A stretch of 40,569 bases of DNA from assembly GCA_945833995.1 (NCBI GenBank), contig CAMAGM010000008.1:1-40569 (forward strand). Reading direction: 5' to 3'. Below are positions 40,352-40,569 of the stretch, one piece after another; position 1 is the first letter of the stretch, and every line of letters starts with the position of its first letter. The position numbers were made by a program, and so were the translations under genes. Below the pieces are notes generated by a model. It saw only the letters and a program-made list of their open reading frames with translations, had not been told where the DNA came from and did no database searches. The DNA comes from an uncultured Prevotella sp. (GTDB taxonomy: Bacteria; Bacteroidota; Bacteroidia; Bacteroidales; Bacteroidaceae).

Positions 40352-40569
40352 ATATGAACAGGTGACAGGTTATGTTCACCCACCTATTAATAGAAGTGAC
40401 TTTAACACCTTATATTCTCTCATCTCTGTGGTCATCTTATGATTCTCCGTAACTATGCAAAATAAACAGTAGGACTGCTCACCTTATGAATTCCTATGGT
40501 CAGTGGGTCTGAAGACAATTAAGACATAGGAATTGTATGGCAATTACGCAATGCAATTCCGTTTCATTC
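40352..40569. other. Terminal stretch with inverted repeats, no gene visible
   Basis: It contains TGAACA...TGTTCA (about 40355-40377) and a longer pair AATTCCTATG / CATAGGAATT (about 40489-40498 and 40527-40536). No ORF of note. It may be the edge of another repeat-bracketed unit that continues beyond the window. Confidence 0.4.

Noticed and set aside
39240..40569. Complete diversity-generating retroelement or complete group II intron after the tip gene
   Set aside because: No reverse transcriptase frame, no template repeat and no intron core are present in this stretch.
1..40569. tRNA or rRNA genes
   Set aside because: I found no cloverleaf with conserved GTTCRA loop and no rRNA-like stretch while reading; short tRNAs could still be missed by eye.

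Overview
The window looks like a chromosomal segment of a Bacteroidales bacterium, most likely Prevotella or a close relative. Reasons: repeated promoters of the Bacteroidetes form TTTG-N19/20-TAnnTTTG, a large SecA with a C-terminal zinc tail, DUF3575/DUF5119/fimbrillin genes of type V pili, a DUF4105 protein, a DUF6169 protein, and almost no Shine-Dalgarno-like starts. I identified families by reading motifs; no database search was run.

Layout. 1-2541: the end of a tandem AAA ATPase (CbxX/CfxQ type), a zinc-ribbon/FHA protein and a PP2C phosphatase, which look like one phospho-threonine signalling set. 2562-6371: metA (with the Glu111 that marks acetyl-CoA use), an RlhA-type U32 protein carrying an in-frame palindromic repeat, and an SH3-like/membrane/zinc-ribbon lipoprotein. 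6372-6840: a MITE-like element and a tandem 82-bp repeat. 6841-9212 (minus): a Rid-family protein, a 109-aa lipoprotein and remnants of two outer-membrane barrel genes, apparently an operon shrunk by deletions. 9596-12254 (minus): an EFR1-type flavodoxin/ferredoxin protein and an M6 metalloprotease. 12367-15675 (plus): truA, an EamA transporter, NfeD and an SPFH protein. 15804-22050 (minus): coaX, an outer-membrane barrel, lptC, a CNNM/CBS protein and ppiD. 22141-30647 (plus): DUF4105 protein, a phosphatase-fold protein lacking its metal ligands, secA, an ABC ATPase and alanine dehydrogenase.

Accessory half. 30648-31400 is a repeat field: a 9-bp minisatellite, copies of a 28-bp terminal repeat, and a GC-rich palindrome nested in one MITE. 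A very good promoter at 31498-31529 then opens a leader of about 420 nt with three consecutive hairpins. It leads into a type V pilus operon (31954-39237): an OmpA/TPR-like protein interrupted by one amber codon, DUF3575, DUF5119, two fimbrillins and a large tip-like fimbrillin ending in a FISUMP/C-type-lectin-like domain. The later pilin genes are visibly richer in A/T than the core genes.

After the pilus operon lie a 3' remnant of a group II intron (minus strand, with a 34-nt domain V) and a two-gene cassette (45-aa protein plus DUF6169 protein, ATGA-coupled, with its own strong promoter) bracketed by 85-bp direct repeats. The best candidates for something undescribed are this repeat-bracketed cassette, the protein-coding palindromic repeats inside two unrelated genes, the amber-split pilus gene with its structured leader, and two promoters placed so close to their start codons that the mRNAs would be leaderless.
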